Counted from the first letter of the stretch, positions 1-9,574 are shown. The stretch is 64,000 nt of DNA from Fodinibacter sp963763015 (GCA_963763015.1 CAVXML010000011.1:1-64000); one strand, 5' to 3'. A program made the numbers and translations. Notes: generated from the sequence alone by a model not told the origin.

Positions 1-1639
1 ACAGCTCGTACCGGGTCCTTGGCGTTCACGCCGAGGAAGGCTCCAACAACGACGGAGCGCAGTTGCCGTGAGTCCCTGTTCGGCGCTGATCACGTCTGCC
101 AGCCGATCCAAGGTGCTGCCTCCGATGGCGGACTCATCGACTGCCACGATTGTGCGGTCGGCGAAGTCTTGGATCTTCCTGCTGTGCTTGTCCGAAAGGG
201 CTTCTTCGCCGGAGAGAACTTTGCGGGGAACCTCAACGGTTGCGAGGCCAAGGGCCTTTTGAAGGCTTCGGCGAGCTTGCCGGTCTCCGTTCTCGACCTC
301 CTCCTTGGCAGGATACGAAGGATTTCCTCGTTGTCTAGGAGGTCTGCGGAAGCGATGATTGCGTAGGCCAGCCAAGTGGCGTCCTGCGGTATCGATATTC
401 TTGAGCAGTGGGAAGTGTCTCAGCGCAGGTCGGCCTTTTGGGCTGGGTCGCTCAGGTCCCATGCCACAGTCGGCGAAGAGGCTCCATATGGCGGTGCGTG
501 AGGGGCTGACCCACACGTGCGGCACATCAGTGACCTCGTCCATGGCGGTGGCGCTCTGCACGAGCCAGTGATTGCGAGGGAGCGCGTCTCCGCGGACAGT
601 CTGTGCGAAGTGAAGGGGCGTGTCGGCGACCGTCGATGGTGATCGAGCGGCGCCGACCGAAGGGGTCTCCTGGCTCTGCTGGTTCTCACCGACCCTCGCG
701 ATACTGCCTAGGAAGGCGGCGCTTGACTCAGGGGCGATCTCTTGGAGCGCTGCGTTGAGGGATCTGGCCACGTGTCCGGTGCGATAGACGGGGACGGCTA
801 CGCACACCCGCCCGCGTGTGTACTGGAGTCTCTCGCGGAGCCCGTCTGAGAGCTCCCGTGCGGACCCAGACGCGAGGTCGTACCGAATGACGGAGATGCC
901 GCGGTTGAGCGCGGCGCCGTCGATGCAGTCGAGGAACCAGGGGACGCGTCCGAGGCTGTCATGATCGCCTCGAACTCCTCCCGATCGAAGAGGTCAGCGA
1001 GCAGCTCGGTCAGCATAGGGCGAGCAAGTTCGCCGAGGTATCGGGTATTTTGTGAAGGTCTCAGTGCCGTGGTCTCGGTGGCGGAACACTCCGCGCACGC
1101 GCAGCAGGCGCCGCTGGAGTTCGTCCTTGCGGCTGGCTTGGCTCTGCCTGCTGGCTTCTTGAACCTGTGGATCGATGACCCACCCTCGTTCGGGCTGGAT
1201 GTAGTTGCCCCGCGAGTCGCAGAACTGGACTGAGGGTCTCCAGGAGTCGGACAGAAAGAGCTCCATGAGCGGATCGTGCTCAGGCAGGAAGTCCTGCGTG
1301 ATGAGGAGAATGCGGATCAACGACAGGTCGAGGTCTCCCGACTCGGCGCTCCGCACGAAGGCCTGTCTGATCACCTTTCGGTAGGTCTGCTTGTGGATGG
1401 CGCGGTATCCAAGGTCGAGTACGGCAGCGTTGTCGCCTCCCAAGGCATCCGTTGAGGATCAGCTGAAGGTCGTCGATAAGTTGATCGTGGGCTTCGTGTT
1501 CAGGGTCGAAGCTAGATCTTTCCAGCCAGGTTCATCGCCCGTGACTGAGAGGGTACGGCCCAAGCGCCGAGCTCGCCCGGGCTGAGACTCTGGCCGCTCG
1601 CGTTGTGGGACGGAGCCTGATGATGGCGACGTCAGGCAT
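1..1639 (-). pseudogene. Broken phosphoribosyltransferase-like gene (left end beyond window)
   Basis: Reading the minus strand from an ATG near 1639 gives one continuous protein only if several single-base shifts are allowed (near 1540, 1440, 1040, 960, 365, 305 and 50). The restored pieces include HDQLIDDLQLILNGCLG, then GDNAAVLDLGYRAIHKQTYR, then VPWFLDCIDGAALNRG, then VCVAVPVYRTGHVARSLNAA. Around 112-150 lies VAVDESAIGGSTLDRLADVI, which has the shape of a type I phosphoribosyltransferase PRPP loop (acidic pair, then G-G-S-T). The two shifts at about 1040 and 960 compensate each other. The gene follows the STAS/HATPase pseudogene in the same direction, so the two probably formed an operon. 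The phosphoribosyltransferase call rests on that one motif and is inference; the substrate cannot be predicted. Expression of a functional product looks impossible as the sequence stands. Confidence 0.5.
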
Positions 1640-1711
1640 GACGGTCGCTGACTCTATTCGGATACTCGGCCGAGACGCAGGTCTCGCCGCCGCTACTCGT
1701 GGTCATGGCGA

Positions 1712-2955
1712 TCAGCGGACGGGCACGGTCACTGTGAGCAGGTTTCCTTTAAGAACGGGGCTTGCGACTGGAAGGTGTTCGATCTTTACATTGAATGCGG
1801 CACGGGGTCGGTTGAGGGACGGTGAGCGATTGACATCCTATAGCGGCCAGTCCTGGTTCCAATGACCCCGCCCAGTTCGCGGGTGGCGATCGTTTTGAGG
1901 ATGGACAAGCCCTGGCCAGTCGCTGTCCGGTGCGCTCGAGCTGGTGGCATCAAGATCGGCGAGCGAAGTCACGCCAGACAAGAAGGCTCCCACCATCAGT
2001 GTGCTCAGGGAGGCGGCGACCGCCAATCGCTAACTCGCACTTCCTCGTGGACCGACTCCGCAGGTTCCTGGAAATTCGTGTACTCGATATGAAGAACCTC
2101 GTCTTCACCAGGAGCAATTTTGGCAGCAACTCGCCGGCCGGCACCGATGGCCGAGTCGAGAGTCTGGTAGATGGAGAGACCGTCGTCCCAAATGCTGAAA
2201 GTCAGCGTGTCTGGTCCTGAGCCAGTCGCTGGATCTGCGAGGTGATAAAGGCCGTATGGGCCTTAGGATGCCGTGCGGCATTCAGTACAGCTTCGTAGAC
2301 CACTCCGGTGGCGAAGATTTGGCCCGGTGAGGTCCGGTAGGACTTGTAGCGCGAATTTGACGGTCGAGCACCCCGACCACCTTATCGTTCAGCCAGCGTG
2401 ACTTCTCCATATTGGCTACTAGGCCATCTCCGTGCTCTGAGGATGAGACGGAGTGACGGCGAAGAAAGCCTCGGACATAAGAGTCTCAAAGCCCCCCGCG
2501 GTATCTTCACGATGCGCACGAACCGCGGGCGACTGGAACGAGCGGTGGCCAGAATGGTCTCGGAACGGTCTGTCCATGGCTCCACACCGTAGTTCCCAGC
2601 AACAATCTCCACGGCATCGATGAACCCCCACCCTCGGAGATAGTGCAGGCGGGTGGACTTAGTGTCGGAAGGTCGAATGCGAATTCGAGTTCGGCGGCCC
2701 AGCGCTCTGCAGCGACAGCCAACATGAACAGCAGCGCCCCGTTGTCTATAAGAGGGGCGCGCTTTAGGTCTAGGATGATCGGGCCGCGGGCGTCGGTCGG
2801 GCCGACGCTGCGCAGCCACGCCTCTCGTCCATCGACCGAGGCGTCACGGACCCCTTGACCACGCTCACGCGCAACTCGGCCGCTTCCACAGTGGGCACAA
2901 CCCGTCCTCGTCGCTGCTTGTCCAGCGCCCGTCCGATCGCAGGCGCACGTCGCAA
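1712..2955 (-). pseudogene. Broken STAS-like / histidine-kinase-type ATPase gene
   Basis: Minus-strand pieces in alternating frames reconstruct one protein of roughly 400 residues. The N-terminal part (about 2955-2640) reads GPIILDLKRAPLIDNGALLF and looks like a STAS-type beta-alpha domain. The C-terminal part carries the GHKL/HATPase_c signatures in order: an N-box-like VVYEAVLNAARH (about 2286-2330), a G1-like FSIWDDGLSI (about 2171-2205) and a G2-like GLSILKTIATRELGG (about 1865-1915), ending NLLTVTVPVR at a stop at 1712-1714. Frameshifts occur near 2800, 2660, 2480, 2210, 2120, 2030, 1900 and 1790. It is followed within about 75 bases by the phosphoribosyltransferase-like pseudogene. Fusion of a STAS-like domain to a GHKL ATPase suggests a regulatory or defence-type switch; that role is inference. 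Confidence 0.5.
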
Positions 2956-3142
2956 TTGGGTGGGAGCCTAGTTCAGACCTCCATGTCAGGAGGCTGAATT
3001 TCTCGGATGTCACTGTCCCCTGCGACTTGCGATTCCCCAGACTTGGTGCGCCTTGGTGAGTCCCCAGCTTGACCGGGCCATACCACGAATCGCTGGCGTG
3101 GGATGCCGTTGCTGCCTGGCTCTAGTTGCCGAAGGGAGGGTC

Positions 3143-4641
3143 CTAGGTAACTGCCGCCCCGAGTTCTAGGTGAGGGCTCGCACCGCTTTGGCTAGGTCGC
3201 GAGGAACCGTGAAGCCCGAGGTGGGCGCGGGACCCCGCGCTCGTATCTGGCCTGGAGAGCGGGTGCCAGCAAAGGTGGATCGCGCCTCGCCTAACCAACC
3301 TAGACTGCGCTGAGTTGACTGGGCGAGTGAAGCCGCGCAGCGACCGGTCGAGGTCGAACCGAGCGATCTTGTATGTGCGTTCGCGGGGACACTGACCCGT
3401 CGGTGGAGCCCGCTGCGGCCCGAATGACCGCTGCCTGAGCTGGGCCAGTCTTGGAATAAGGTCCAGCAGCGCTTTCGCCGCGCACTCAGGCGTCCATGTG
3501 TCTTCCATGGCCGAGGAGGCAACCCGGACCGGTCGGGTTCGTTGCCGCCAGCGAGCCTCGTGCTCGGCCATCCAGGCGACGCCCGGCTTCCCCCTCGGCG
3601 GGCATGCGCCCATTTCCGGTCAGACAGTCCAATGCCGACTTGGCTCGGCGCCACATAGGGAACGGCGTTTAGAACTCTTGCGCCTCGGACGGCGTGCTCG
3701 ACATTTCGGGTCAGCAGCAGCACATTGGCCGGCCCGTCCGCAGCTGGAGCAGGCCGAGCCGCTTGCGAACAGCGACGAGGTGCTCGGTCCAGATAGTCAG
3801 TTGCGTTGTCGGAGCCAGAGGCGCCAGTCGCCGCGCGGCTGCAGAACCGGTGACCCACCCCAGCGGCTTACCATCGGCTGACATGAGCTGCTGCAGGCGG
3901 TCAAGGGTGGCCGGGAGCCCCTCCCTGGCCAGCATGGGGATGTACCGGCCCTCGCCCAGCAAAGATGGCGCCTGGGCGGCGCGCTCACGCAGCAACTCGA
4001 CCCAATCCACACTTACGACATCTGGACCCTGCGTTCAATGAGGGTCGCCTCCTCAAGCGCGGAAAGCAACTTGGACACGTACCCGCCGGACAGTGCCGTT
4101 TCCTCGACGATCTCAGCGGGGAGTGAGGAGGTTCCACATCTATCAGATACCGGAATCACGGCCAACGCTGCGTCTCCGGAGAGGCGGGCGTGGGTGGCGG
4201 GGCGTGGGCGCGGGTTGGTCTGCGAACCTTCGCTCGCAATGAGCACCGGCAGGTGCCTGACGACGACTGGCATGTTGCCGCTGTCGTCGATGTACCAGAT
4301 GCCGGCAGCGCTTAACTCGTCTCTGACGGTCGCAGCAATCCAAGGGGCTGAAAGAGGAGCAGGTTCAGGTCGTCCTGGGGGTCGGATGCCCCCGTGGAAA
4401 GACTGGAGGCGAATCTCCTGAGGTCGGCGACGTGGCGCTTGCTCAGGTGCGGACGTCGTTGCACCAGGAAGGCGGCGTGGACATCACCGGGCCCACGCAG
4501 CCCCCACCGGGCTTCCTCGACAGCATGACCGCGGTCAGGTGGTTGGTGGGGGGCCTTCTTGTCGCGTCGCAGCGACCAGCTTGGCGGAGGTGCCGGGCAA
4601 GGAGTTGCCGAGCTTTCCTCCAACGCATCCCCGTCCACCAC
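3143..4641 (-). pseudogene. Broken AbiEi-like winged-helix regulator
   Basis: The minus strand gives, across several frames, a protein of the AbiEi-like type: RHVADLRRFASSL, then AATVRDELSAAGIWYIDDSG with NMPVVVRHLPVLIASEG (about 4350-4230), a winged helix ETALSGGYVSKLLSALEEAT (about 4090-4030), then WVELLRERAAQAPSLLGEGR and RTGRPANVLLLTRNVEHAVR (about 3760-3690), and a C-terminal VAWMAEHEARWRQ (about 3570-3530). Frameshifts are needed near 4330, 4020, 3725 and 3610. The likely start is GTG at 4641. It is divergent from the nucleotidyltransferase gene at 4703 across a 61-base spacer holding a nested inverted repeat. In AbiE type IV systems AbiEi binds inverted repeats in the promoter and neutralises an AbiEii nucleotidyltransferase; this pair has the same ingredients but in divergent order. 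The exact 3' end is uncertain. Confidence 0.5.
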
Positions 4642-4651
4642 GGCTATAGTC

Positions 4652-4701
4652 TTTCCTAGTTAGTCGATTTCCGCAACGACGGAAACGGGAGTATCAGGAA
4701 A
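4652..4701. promoter_or_regulatory. Nested inverted repeat operator between divergent AbiE-like genes
   Basis: Two inverted repeats share one centre (4676.5): an outer TTTCCT (4652-4657) / AGGAAA (4696-4701) and an inner TTTCCG (4668-4673) / CGGAAA (4680-4685). The element fills the spacer between the start of the minus-strand AbiEi-like gene and the plus-strand nucleotidyltransferase, and its right end doubles as the ribosome-binding purine stretch before the ATG at 4703. Its position and symmetry fit binding by a dimeric winged-helix repressor. That AbiEi-like proteins repress their own promoter through inverted repeats is known for AbiE systems; binding here is inference. Confidence 0.55.
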
Positions 4702-4702
4702 G

Positions 4703-5549
4703 ATGTCAAAAGTTCCCGAGGGTGTGGAAGGTGATGAGCTGCTGCTCGCCTCCAGATCCATCCTGATCGATGCCATCCTCCTGCTTCAAGACCACGACGC
4801 GGGTGTCACCGTGGTCGGCGCACAGGCGGTCTACCTCCGTTCCCCAAGCGTGTTCCTAGGGGTGGCGCCTGCCACCAGTGACGCCGCTATCGTCCTTAAC
4901 CCCCAGTTGATCGCAAACGAGCCCAAGATCAGCGAGCTGATGGAGGGCGCGTCGTTCGAGCTACTCGACAAGGACCAGCCTGGCCTGTGGACCAGGCAGG
5001 TGCAGTTTGCGGGCGGTCTGGCGCCGGTGGGGGTCGACCTGCGAAGTTCCTGCGGCATTCGCGGGCGAGGGAGAGGGTGACGGATGCCCCCGCACGAGCG
5101 CAAGACTGCGAGGAGGGTCCCTGGGCTCGAGGCCGCGATCGTCGATCGTGACCGGTTGACGATCGCAGGGTTCGCTGATGACGGCAGGTCGGTCGAGGCA
5201 TGGGTGGCCGGCCCGGCAGCGTTGCTGGTCGCTAAGGCGTACAAGCTCGCCGAGCGGCTGGGGCAGGCAGATCACCGCCCCGGACCGGCTCGCTGACAAG
5301 GACGCGACCGACGTGGTGAGGCTCATGGTGGCGTGGGACCCCGGCGACGTCCTAGAGCGGTGGGAGGCGCTGGATGCAGCGCAGGAGCAGATCGCGTCAG
5401 TGGCTGAGCTTGGCCGCAAGTACCTCCTTGAGGTGTTCGGCGGCAGGGATGCGCCGGGGTTGGAGATGGCCCGTCGCAACCTGGCCGGCACAGGCACCGA
5501 CGTCGTGCGCGTCGTGCAGCCATGGATGCAGGTGTTCCGGACCGAGTGA
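4703..5549 (+). pseudogene. Broken nucleotidyltransferase (AbiEii/toxin-like)
   Basis: The first 114 codons are open from an ATG at 4703 and contain VTVVGAQAVYLRSPSVFLGV and TSDAAIVLNPQL, the N-terminal nucleotidyltransferase fold typical of actinobacterial toxin-like nucleotidyltransferases. After GVDL the frame is lost near 5042, returns as HERKTARRVPGLEAAIVDRD, carries WVAGPAALLVAKAYKLAERL to about 5268, and after another shift ends with LADKDATDVVRLMVAW and a C-terminus stopping at 5547-5549. Restored length is about 280 residues, normal for the family. The divergent AbiEi-like gene is the expected antitoxin or regulator. At least three frameshifts make this a pseudogene unless they are sequence errors. 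Confidence 0.6.
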
Positions 5550-5651
5550 TCGGCATATCTACGAATGGGTTACGCGAGTGAGCACGGACAGCGCGCCTGA
5601 GACCACCGTATTGTGACCTCGCCGCGTCAGTTCGCTCCGTACTCTTGCTGG

Positions 5652-5747
5652 TGTACGGAGGCAGTGGAGTCCCCTCCCCGACGAGCGGAAAGGGCCTCTG
5701 ACTGCGGTGGAGCCAAAGGGCTCGAACCCCTAACCCCCCGCTTGCAA
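5652..5747 (-). repeat. attachment-site-like copy of the tRNA-Ala 3' half
   Basis: This stretch repeats, in direct orientation and with only a few single-base differences, the 3' half of tRNA-Ala and the roughly 50 bases beyond its 3' end (compare 9520-9617). Both copies contain GACGAGCGGAAAGGGCCTCT followed by the T-arm and anticodon-side sequence up to GCTTGCAAA, after which they diverge. A partial 3' tRNA copy some kilobases from an intact tRNA is the usual mark of tRNA-targeted integration. The segment between the copies (about 5.75-9.52 kb) would be the element. No tRNA is encoded here because the 5' half is missing. Confidence 0.7.
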
Positions 5748-5829
5748 AATCCCCGATGGGCTCCCCGAGAAGGCGATTGAGCACGCTGTAGGGCGTTGTG
5801 GGGTACCCGATCACGCCGGTTTCGCACGT

Positions 5830-5853
5830 GACTGCAGTACTTTCGTGGGGCAC
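5830..5853. repeat. short repeat also found near 9499
   Basis: The sequence GACTGCAGTACTTTCGTGGGG recurs almost unchanged just inside the right copy of the attachment repeat (ACTGCAGTACTTCTCTGGGG at 9501-9520). Both copies lie inside the putative integrated element near its ends and in the same orientation. They may be arm-type recombinase sites or remnants of an older duplication. No coding sequence is seen between 5550 and 6050. Confidence 0.35.
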
Positions 5854-6050
5854 GTATCCCAGCTGCTACGGCCGTGCGATCGTGGCGGCGTCGCGTCGAC
5901 ATCCCACTGGTTGTCGAGGCTCGCGGTCCCCCGATGTTTGGGCGCGCGCTGCTTTAGGCGGACTAGGGCGCGGCTCGGTTAGCACCGCCAGCGGGCCCGG
6001 TGATACCCGTCAACGCGGGCACCGCCGTGGTGCGACTGTGAAATCAGCGG

Positions 6051-6461
6051 TTACACTTCGCCGAGCAACCGTCGCAGTCCGTCGGTGTCCATGTCCAAGC
6101 ACTTCTCTGAAATCGCCTCGAGCAGGTCGCGGACTGGCTCGGGCAGGGAAGGATCAACTGGGTGGTCTGGCAGCGGCAGGCCGTCAGTGAGCCTATCGGC
6201 GTGAAACCAAGCGTCGTGCCATCCCTCCGCTGGGTCGGTGACCTCGCCTGAGAACAGGACCTCACCCGAGGTGTCGTCGGTGTACTCAACCAAAGTCTTG
6301 CCGTCGACCCAGCCGCTGACCTGACCGCCATTGACAACGCGAAGACCTTGGCCCATGACCTCGTCCCGCCTTCGGTCGACTGCGGCGTCGGCCTCCTGGA
6401 GTGCGCGCATCCAGCCCTGGAGATGCTCGACCACTGTGCGACCCAGTTGTTCCGGCGTCAT
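6051..6461 (-). CDS. Intact hypothetical acidic protein
   Basis: A 136-residue protein starts at ATG 6461, chosen over an upstream start because a perfect AAAGGAGGTGAGC ribosome-binding site precedes it. It begins MTPEQLGRTVVEHLQGWMRAL, with an N-terminal amphipathic helix and a heptad-like stretch (about residues 5-40), then a short beta-rich centre and an acidic C-terminal helix. There is no signal peptide or membrane segment. It is the only clearly unbroken gene in the first 9.5 kb and lies inside the segment bounded by the tRNA-Ala repeats, so it is probably cargo of that element. I do not recognise the family and no function can be stated. Confidence 0.7.
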   Translation of the reverse strand: MTPEQLGRTVVEHLQGWMRALQEADAAVDRRRDEVMGQGLRVVNGGQVSGWVDGKTLVEYTDDTSGEVLFSGEVTDPAEGWHDAWFHADRLTDGLPLPDHPVDPSLPEPVRDLLEAISEKCLDMDTDGLRRLLGEV

Positions 6462-6663
6462 GCTCACCTCCTTTTCCGCGTGGCACATATTGCAGGCGTG
6501 TCAGACGTCATGAGCCTTGCGCCCCTGGAAGCCCTGCCCGAGTGCGCGAGCGCTCGCGGAGGCCAGGGCCCTGGATCCTTCGATCCTTCGGCGCCGGATC
6601 GTCACTCAAACCTGGAGGTTGTCTCTCCGGTGTAGGACCACCGTCAGCTAGCCCACCTCGCCC

Positions 6664-7092
6664 CTATCCAGGTACGGCGCAACACCCGGTACAACGCCTA
6701 ACGAAGGCCTGAGCACCGGGTTCGTTCGAATCCTGAAGGAAGGGCATGGCTCCCCTGGCCTGAGCCAAGGCCCGAAGCGCGAGGTGCCGTCCCAACGCCT
6801 CCTCTGGCTCCTCAGAGCGGAACGCAGTGAACGCTGCGACGTCCCTGCGGAACTGCTCTGCCAGCGCCTCGAACCTCGCCAATCGCAGGCGCGCATCGCG
6901 CAGTTCCCTTTGAGCACCCCGGCGACATGTGTCAGAGAAGTAGTCGCGCGGCCGGCCAGGCCCCGTCGACCGACGGAACTCTCGGCGAGCACAGCGGACG
7001 CGCGCAGTAGTCCACCACCTCGTCGTGGGTTGACGATCTAAGAGAGCAGCGTTGCGTTCGGCTCGTCCGTGATGGTGCTCATCATCGCTTTC
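6664..7092 (-). pseudogene. Fragment of a Cys-motif protein, frameshifted
   Basis: The minus strand starts with ATGAGCACCATC near 7092 and, with shifts, yields DEVVDYCARPLC, then REFRRSTGPGRPRDYFSDTC and RDARLRLARFEALAEQFRRD followed by AAFTAFRSEEPEEALGRHLA. The spacing Cys-x4-Cys, a GPGRPRDY motif and a further Cys before two Arg resembles small actinobacterial proteins with a Cys-rich head and a coiled-coil tail; one expected Cys reads Phe (DYFSDTC). Frames change near 7050 and 6990. The helical tail (about residues 50-110) is the best preserved part. Role unknown; the Cys cluster could bind zinc. Confidence 0.4.
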
Positions 7093-7552
7093 CGGGGCAA
7101 GTTCCAGCATGAGCGCTCCCCGCCTTCAGCCACAGGCGCTTCAACTCGGCATGCTCGTGGCACTTGGAAAGGTTGTCGCACCTGGAGAGTACGTTTTTAT
7201 GTTGCAAGGTGGACATCACCTGAGCAGCGCGGATCAGCGCCGACTTAGCACTCAACTCAGCAAGGCCCTCGATTGGGAGAACGCAGGACGCGGGGTGAAG
7301 GCGCGGATTCCTGTCGGTAATGACGGCGTGATTGACCGAACCCTGGAGAAGCGTCAGCGCCGATTTGAGTCTGATGTCGCAAACCTTGTAGACGCCATGA
7401 TTGGAAGCGCACTCGGTCGGGACAGGCGCACCTTCGACAAGGGGCTCCGCCCTTCTACGGGATCTGGTGACGCTAGCTGCAAACCAAGGAACCGCTTTAG
7501 CACAGGAGCCGATCCACCCCTGAGCAACGGCGGTCCCAGCACTTATGGCCAA
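7082..7552 (-). CDS. Possible hypothetical protein, uncertain
   Basis: An open 156-codon frame on the minus strand ends CHEHAELKRLWLKAG then SAHAGTCPGKR. The C-terminal third (ALIRAAQVMSTLQHKNVLSR and CDNLSKC) looks protein-like, with three Cys and two His that could bind metal. The opposite strand is also open over this stretch and codon use does not separate the two clearly, so only one of them can be real. The frame points towards the Cys-motif fragment downstream and may once have been upstream in the same transcript. No family recognised. Confidence 0.3.
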   Translation of the reverse strand: MAISAGTAVAQGWIGSCAKAVPWFAASVTRSRRRAEPLVEGAPVPTECASNHGVYKVCDIRLKSALTLLQGSVNHAVITDRNPRLHPASCVLPIEGLAELSAKSALIRAAQVMSTLQHKNVLSRCDNLSKCHEHAELKRLWLKAGSAHAGTCPGKR

Positions 7553-9240
7553 GAGTGGCAGTTGCTTCTGGACAGCATCTCACGCGTCAGCGAAGCGATG
7601 AGGGAGAGTAGCGATCAGCGCTTTCGAATTGGGTTCGTAGACATGCTGTTCGATTGCGTGTCTATCACCTTCGAGCGCGGCCAATATCCGGCATCTCGGA
7701 ACCTGACTTCCGTAATCGCCCACGTTTGGGATGACATAGTCCGAGTATCCCAGAATGACAACCGTCCTGGAGGATGGGTGCCACTGGATGGTGAATACCT
7801 GCTTTGTGAATGCGCGAGTCGAGGCGCATTGGCCGCGCGTCTAGATATAGATCCGAGCTCCCAGGAGGCCGCGGCCTTGGTATTTTGTCAGCCGTATGCA
7901 AACATGGTGCGGGCCTGAGAATCCGCCGCCAACAGCGAGTCGAACACGGCGCTACATGTGATCGAGTCGTTCGCTCCTTCTTGGCAAGAATCGGACAGCC
8001 AGGTCTTCCAAACGGATCGTGAGGCCACCCTCCTCGTTCTCCTTGGATGGGCTTTGCGGCAGACGTCCCTGTGGCCAGATGCTGGCCGACCGACTCGCTC
8101 ATCGCCTTGTCGAACTGTTGCAGAGTCGGCGCCACCTCTGGATGGCCATCACACGGGCTCTCGACAACGACTTCGAGCATGCACTCGGGTGGACGTGGTG
8201 GGAAATGGAGGGTGGGCGGCTAGGCGAACCACGGGGAGGAGTAATTGAGCTGGGCGACTACATTCGCCTCGGTGCGGTGACCGTGGGTTTCCACCGGGGC
8301 AGTGGGTTGTCGCCGCCCGCACATCCGGGCAGACAGAGATGCGGATCTAGCAGCCAGCCTATTGACCCTGATCGAGGAAATTGAAGGAGGCAGGGCGGAG
8401 CATTCCGCTTGATGGATACGTTGTCTCGGAAAGTGCCCTCACTTCCCTGCGAGATACTCTGTTGCCCGTTGTGGCGGCGCGGGATGAAACGCGCAGCCCA
8501 AGAATTGGTGAGTATGCCGTTGGACCCGCGTCGTATCGACGAGTTTGTTCAGGTCTTGCACGACAAGTTGCCGACGCTGACAAACATCACGTCGATGTTC
8601 GCCGTCGAGCGATCCGAAGAGGCACAACCTCCCAACTTCGGCTTCTACTCGGCGCAAGCAAAGTGGTGGTTCGTTGACTCGTATGTTCATGCGGACCCGA
8701 AGGACTTGGCGGAGTCCTTGGTTCGCGAACTTGCTCCGCGCCGAGGAAGAGCAACTTGTAGATCGGCTACGCGCTCTGGAGTTGGGCACTCCACTCCCTT
8801 GACGGTGTGCTCGAGGCGGCTGCATCGCTAGTTGATGGTGCGGGCCCAGACGACGAGCCCTTCCTGGTGACGAACTCCTGAGCGCCGCCGAAGCCCTACT
8901 AGAGGACCAGGGGGCGGGGATAGGGAGGGCGTAGGGCTCTTCGTGACAGTTGGTGGGCGGACGATCCCCTGTTATCGCACGCTGGATGACACGGAGCCCT
9001 TCCTCCTGGTCGCGTCTAAGTCTAGGACTTTGCACATTCGGCGTGCGCCTCCCGCGCCCGGTCCAGGAGACACTGTGGTGCTGGAGCGACTTGCGGTCTC
9101 TGGTTCGGCCACCGGACAGCACCGAAATGGCCCAGCTTTCGCAACAGACAGCTGACGAGGATGAGTTGGCGCAGCGTGTTGTAGTTCGAGTTCTTGAGTC
9201 ATTCGAAGCTCACCTGCAGCATGCGGCCTTCGGGAGATGC
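7553..9240 (+). pseudogene. Long unidentified plus-strand gene, multiply frameshifted
   Basis: Protein-like segments follow one another on the plus strand in changing frames: LLLDSISRVSEAMRESSDQR and RFRIGFVDMLFDCVSITFER (7563-7680), VIAHVWDDIV (7710-7745), HRLVELLQSRRHLWMAITRA with LDNDFEHALGWTWWEMEGG (8100-8220), DEFVQVLHDKLPTLTNITSM (8540-8600), GFYSAQAKWWFVDSYVHADP (8640-8700), LVDRLRALELGTPLPL, and GLFVTVGGRTIPCYRTLDDT then EPFLLVASKSRTLHIRRAPP (8935-9055), ending near FEAHLQHA (about 9225). Together they would make a protein of about 550 residues. The N-terminal boundary is unclear because 7109-7552 is also open on this strand. Hydrophobic-aromatic patterning suggests a soluble globular protein. 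I do not recognise it. Confidence 0.45.
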
Positions 9241-9574
9241 TGGTCCCTCATGCAAGAGTTTGGGTGAACAACTTCGAAGGCGGTCCACAGACGGGGCACC
9301 GCTTTTCCGCCAACGCACGGACACGCGCTGCCGTCATCGCGGAGCTATCGGCACCGACACTCGAAGAGCACTCGGTGTGTTGGCGGCGTTGCCCTCTCGA
9401 CGTCGCCGCTTACGGAGGCCGCACTGCTGTGTGCGAGGTCACTGGACAGTAGCTCTGCCCACCCGCCGGCGAGGCGCAGGCGCATGCGTGCCCAACACGC
9501 ACTGCAGTACTTCTCTGGGGTACGGACGCGACAGAGGCCCCTCCCGACGAGCGGAAAGGGCCTCTGACCTGCGG
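9241..9574. repeat. Gene-free end of the island with right attachment-like repeat
   Basis: No coding sequence is supported here. Bases 9501-9520 repeat the motif seen at 5830, and 9520-9574 form the outer part of the direct repeat matched at 5652-5747; the repeat continues into tRNA-Ala as far as about 9617. This is the junction expected where an element entered the 3' end of tRNA-Ala. No integrase gene remains nearby. Confidence 0.55.

Noticed and set aside
5627..5902. Open minus-strand frame over the tRNA-like repeat
   Set aside because: It translates the tRNA fragment and flank; the sequence GVRGSSPLAPP is a typical tRNA read-through artefact.
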